Source: Acholeplasmataceae bacterium
Lineage (GTDB): Bacteria > Bacillota_I > Bacilli_A > Acholeplasmatales > Acholeplasmataceae
Assembly: GCA_021108415.1 (NCBI GenBank)
Contig: JAIOQX010000003.1
Coordinates: forward strand, 409,462-473,461
Reading direction: 5' to 3'
DNA: 64,000 nucleotides
The notes under the pieces were generated by a model, which saw only the letters and a program-made list of their open reading frames with translations, ran no database searches and was not told where the DNA came from. The translations under genes were made by a program, and so were the position numbers. Shown one piece after another: positions 61,956 to 64,000 of this stretch (the first letter of the stretch is position 1; each line of letters opens with the position of its first letter).

Positions 61956-62854
61956 TATAATTCCTCCTTTGCACGTGGGTGTGCTTTTTGATATATCTCT
62001 TTTATTCTTTTTTGACTAATATGTGTATAGATTTGAGTGGTTGAAATATCTTCGTGTCCAAGTAATGTCTGTAGTGTCCTTAAATCCATACCGTTTTCTA
62101 ACAAATGTGTCGCAAATGAGTGTCTAAGCGTGTGTGGTGAACATTCAGTTGTTATATGTGCATCTTGTGCGAGTTTCTTTAAAATCTTGAAGAAGCCTTG
62201 CCTTGATAATCGACTTCCATTTTGATTTAAAAATAGATGAGTCGTTTGTTTATTTTTTAATAAATGTTCTCTAGAATGAATCATATACTTTCTTAATGCG
62301 ATATTTGCCATATCAGACAAGGGAACCATACGCTCTTTGTCACCCTTTCCATGAACGATAACATAGCTTTGATTTAAGTGAATATCTTCTATATTGATAT
62401 CTAACAATTCACTAACTCTAAGTCCTGATCCATAAATGAGTTCTAGTAATGCTTTGTTTCTTAATCCAAGGTCTGTTTGTTTATCAACTTGTTCTAATAA
62501 AGCAACAACTTCATCAACTGATAAAACTTTAGGAAGTGTTTTTTCTGTTTTTGGTGAAGCAAAGTCTTTTGCTACATCTATATGGACTTCATTTTCAATG
62601 AATAGAAAATGATGAAAACTTTTAATTGATGTTAGCTTTCGAGCAATAGTTTTACCTGATAATTTTTTATGAAGTGTTTTTAAATAACCTTCAATATGTT
62701 TTTTTTCTATATGCTTTGGTTTACTTATTTTATGATATTTTTCTAAAAATATTTGATATTGCTTAAGATCACGCACATAAGAGCTCACCGTGTTTTTAGA
62801 TGAACCTTTCTCTTTTGTTAAATAATATTCGTAATCTTTAATCAAATATTTCAT
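61955..62854 (-). CDS. xerD: Site-specific tyrosine recombinase XerD-like
   Basis: 299 residues. N-terminal SAM-like core-binding domain ([23 protein letters not shown]) and a C-terminal catalytic domain with Arg in [11 protein letters not shown] (near 150), Lys in [12 protein letters not shown], His-x2-Arg in [18 protein letters not shown] (near 245), and [15 protein letters not shown] with the nucleophilic Tyr (near 281). Resolves chromosome dimers at dif. Four-base overlap with hemW. The xerD-deoB order is common in Firmicutes. Confidence 0.93.
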   Translation of the reverse strand: MKYLIKDYEYYLTKEKGSSKNTVSSYVRDLKQYQIFLEKYHKISKPKHIEKKHIEGYLKTLHKKLSGKTIARKLTSIKSFHHFLFIENEVHIDVAKDFASPKTEKTLPKVLSVDEVVALLEQVDKQTDLGLRNKALLELIYGSGLRVSELLDINIEDIHLNQSYVIVHGKGDKERMVPLSDMANIALRKYMIHSREHLLKNKQTTHLFLNQNGSRLSRQGFFKILKKLAQDAHITTECSPHTLRHSFATHLLENGMDLRTLQTLLGHEDISTTQIYTHISQKRIKEIYQKAHPRAKEEL

Positions 62855-63942
62855 ATAAACACCATAAATACCTGGTTACCTAAAAATATACCTTTGTCTG
62901 TTAATTTTAAATAACCATTTTTTATCTCTACAAGTTCTAGATCAATTTTATCTAAAAGTTTTGGATAAACATCCAATAGTTTAATCGAGTATTTTTGTTC
63001 TAAATCATTTATATTAACGCCTTCAATCTTTCTTAATCCAAAAATTAATTCATCTTGTAGTAATGTTTGTTGATCCTGGGGTTGACTACTTTTTAAAGGA
63101 TTTTCTAAATATTTTGGCATTTGTGTATGATTATAAGTTCTCACTTGATTAACAAACCCATGAGCTCCTAAACCACATCCTATATATTCACCTAATGTCC
63201 AATAAATTAGATTATGAAGTGAATGGTGATTGTTCTTTTGGAAGTTAGATATCTCGTAATGTTCAAATCCTTGTTTTTTAAGTGTATCAATTACTAATTT
63301 ATACATGTTAGCTTCTATATCTTGATCAACTTCTTCGAAATTACCTTTTAGATATTGATGATAAAAGTATGTTTTTTCTTCTAAGATAAGAGAATAACAA
63401 GAAACATGTGTGATATCTAGTTTTTCTATCATCTCTAAATCATAGATTAAATCATTGATACTCTGATTGGGTATCGCATAGATTAAATCAACACTAATCT
63501 GTTTAAATCCTAATTGTTTTAAATCATCAACTACATCAAATACTTGTTGTGTTGTATGTTTTCTATTGAGATATGCCAAACGTTCTTGATTAAATGTTTG
63601 AACGCCTAAACTAATACGATTAATGCCATATGCTTTAAATAATCTACCTTTTTGTGGCAAATAACTCTCTGGATTAACCTCTATACTATATTCAATAGGC
63701 TTAATTTCTTTTAAACTATCAAATAAATAGGTTAATTGACTGATATCAAGCATCGATGGTGTTCCACCACCTATGTAGATCGTTTCTATTGAATCAAAGT
63801 GATCTTTATAACTTAAAATCTCAGCTCGAAGAGTTTTTAAGTATTGGTCAATCATATGTTTATCCTTTGGAACTCTTTTTACAAAGTCACAATAATGACA
63901 AATAGATTCGCAAAACGGAATATGAACATATAATCCCTTCAT
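62851..63942 (-). CDS. hemW: HemW-like radical SAM protein
   Basis: 363 residues. Radical SAM cluster motif CESICHYC (Cys-x3-Cys-x2-Cys, near 10-17) with the next aromatic residue (DF), then YIGGGTPSMLD (near 57), SIEVNPES, RISLGVQTFNQERLAYLNRKH and SVDLIYAIPNQS. These mark HemW (once called coproporphyrinogen oxidase-like); HemW is a heme chaperone in other bacteria. The His before some HemW Cys motifs (HIPFC) is present. AAGGG stands before the ATG; first gene of the minus-strand operon. Confidence 0.9.
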   Translation of the reverse strand: MKGLYVHIPFCESICHYCDFVKRVPKDKHMIDQYLKTLRAEILSYKDHFDSIETIYIGGGTPSMLDISQLTYLFDSLKEIKPIEYSIEVNPESYLPQKGRLFKAYGINRISLGVQTFNQERLAYLNRKHTTQQVFDVVDDLKQLGFKQISVDLIYAIPNQSINDLIYDLEMIEKLDITHVSCYSLILEEKTYFYHQYLKGNFEEVDQDIEANMYKLVIDTLKKQGFEHYEISNFQKNNHHSLHNLIYWTLGEYIGCGLGAHGFVNQVRTYNHTQMPKYLENPLKSSQPQDQQTLLQDELIFGLRKIEGVNINDLEQKYSIKLLDVYPKLLDKIDLELVEIKNGYLKLTDKGIFLGNQVFMVFI

Positions 63943-64000
63943 TTAATCATGTAAGATTTAAAGTGTATTAAGTTAGATCTTAACTCTTAAAATCTTTACT

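Overview
The window is AT-rich DNA that reads cleanly in the standard genetic code. TGA ends several real genes (ruvB, queA, the first M42 peptidase) and Trp is TGG. Gene content and order (rplU-prp-rpmA-obgE, infC-rpmI-rplT, parE-parC, plsY, deoB-xerD-hemW), very low G+C, no cell-wall genes and many short overlaps point to a wall-less Mollicute that kept UGA as stop, most likely an Acholeplasma. The species is not claimed.

Layout: 0-13.2 kb is a mostly plus-strand housekeeping stretch: radC tail, a DUF697-type membrane protein, rplU/prp/rpmA/obgE, a divergent 1,201-residue coiled-coil gene, ruvAB-queA, an EIIB-like membrane protein with HPr, trmB, an M42 peptidase and an aldo/keto reductase. 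13.2-16.7 kb is a minus-strand LemA/DUF2207/YcxB-like envelope cluster. 16.7-24.0 kb holds an ECF S component with coaX, a phosphohexomutase, an M24 peptidase and an unusual secreted protein/ABC-transporter cluster. 24.0-27.1 kb is the infC-rpmI-rplT operon with an L20-type leader, an AUU start for infC and an L20 with a C-terminal SAP-like extension. 27.1-27.6 kb has no protein gene but holds one well-supported structured small RNA (plus strand) and one possible short minus-strand RNA. 27.6-39.7 kb is again housekeeping (M42 peptidase, rsmD, plsY, parE, parC, a TGS-uridine-kinase-like protein) and ends in a stand-alone EF-Ts-like paralogue.

39.7-56.7 kb is the most distinctive region. A TetR regulator is divergent from maoC-acyl-CoA dehydrogenase-etfB-etfA, followed by a second operon with thiolase, SDR reductase, a KAS III-like enzyme, a complete Liv-type ABC importer (LivG carries a 265-residue coiled-coil N-terminus), a CoA-transferase and three alpha/beta hydrolases. 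The enzymes form a complete four-carbon acyl-CoA route: acetyl-CoA, acetoacetyl-CoA, (R)-3-hydroxybutyryl-CoA, crotonyl-CoA, butyryl-CoA, butyrate. One hydrolase resembles Bacillus intracellular polyhydroxybutyrate depolymerases. Both operon promoters carry the same inverted repeat ATGAA-N6-TTCAT just after the -10 box, so they look like one TetR regulon. The second operon has an additional leader with a terminator-like fold.

56.7-58.0 kb is a 1.3-kb gene-free, probably decayed stretch. 58.0-64.0 kb has an asparaginase, a Pr6Pr-type membrane protein, and a minus-strand operon hemW-xerD-deoB followed by an anchored Lys/Glu-rich protein. I saw no tRNA, rRNA, CRISPR array or intact insertion sequence.
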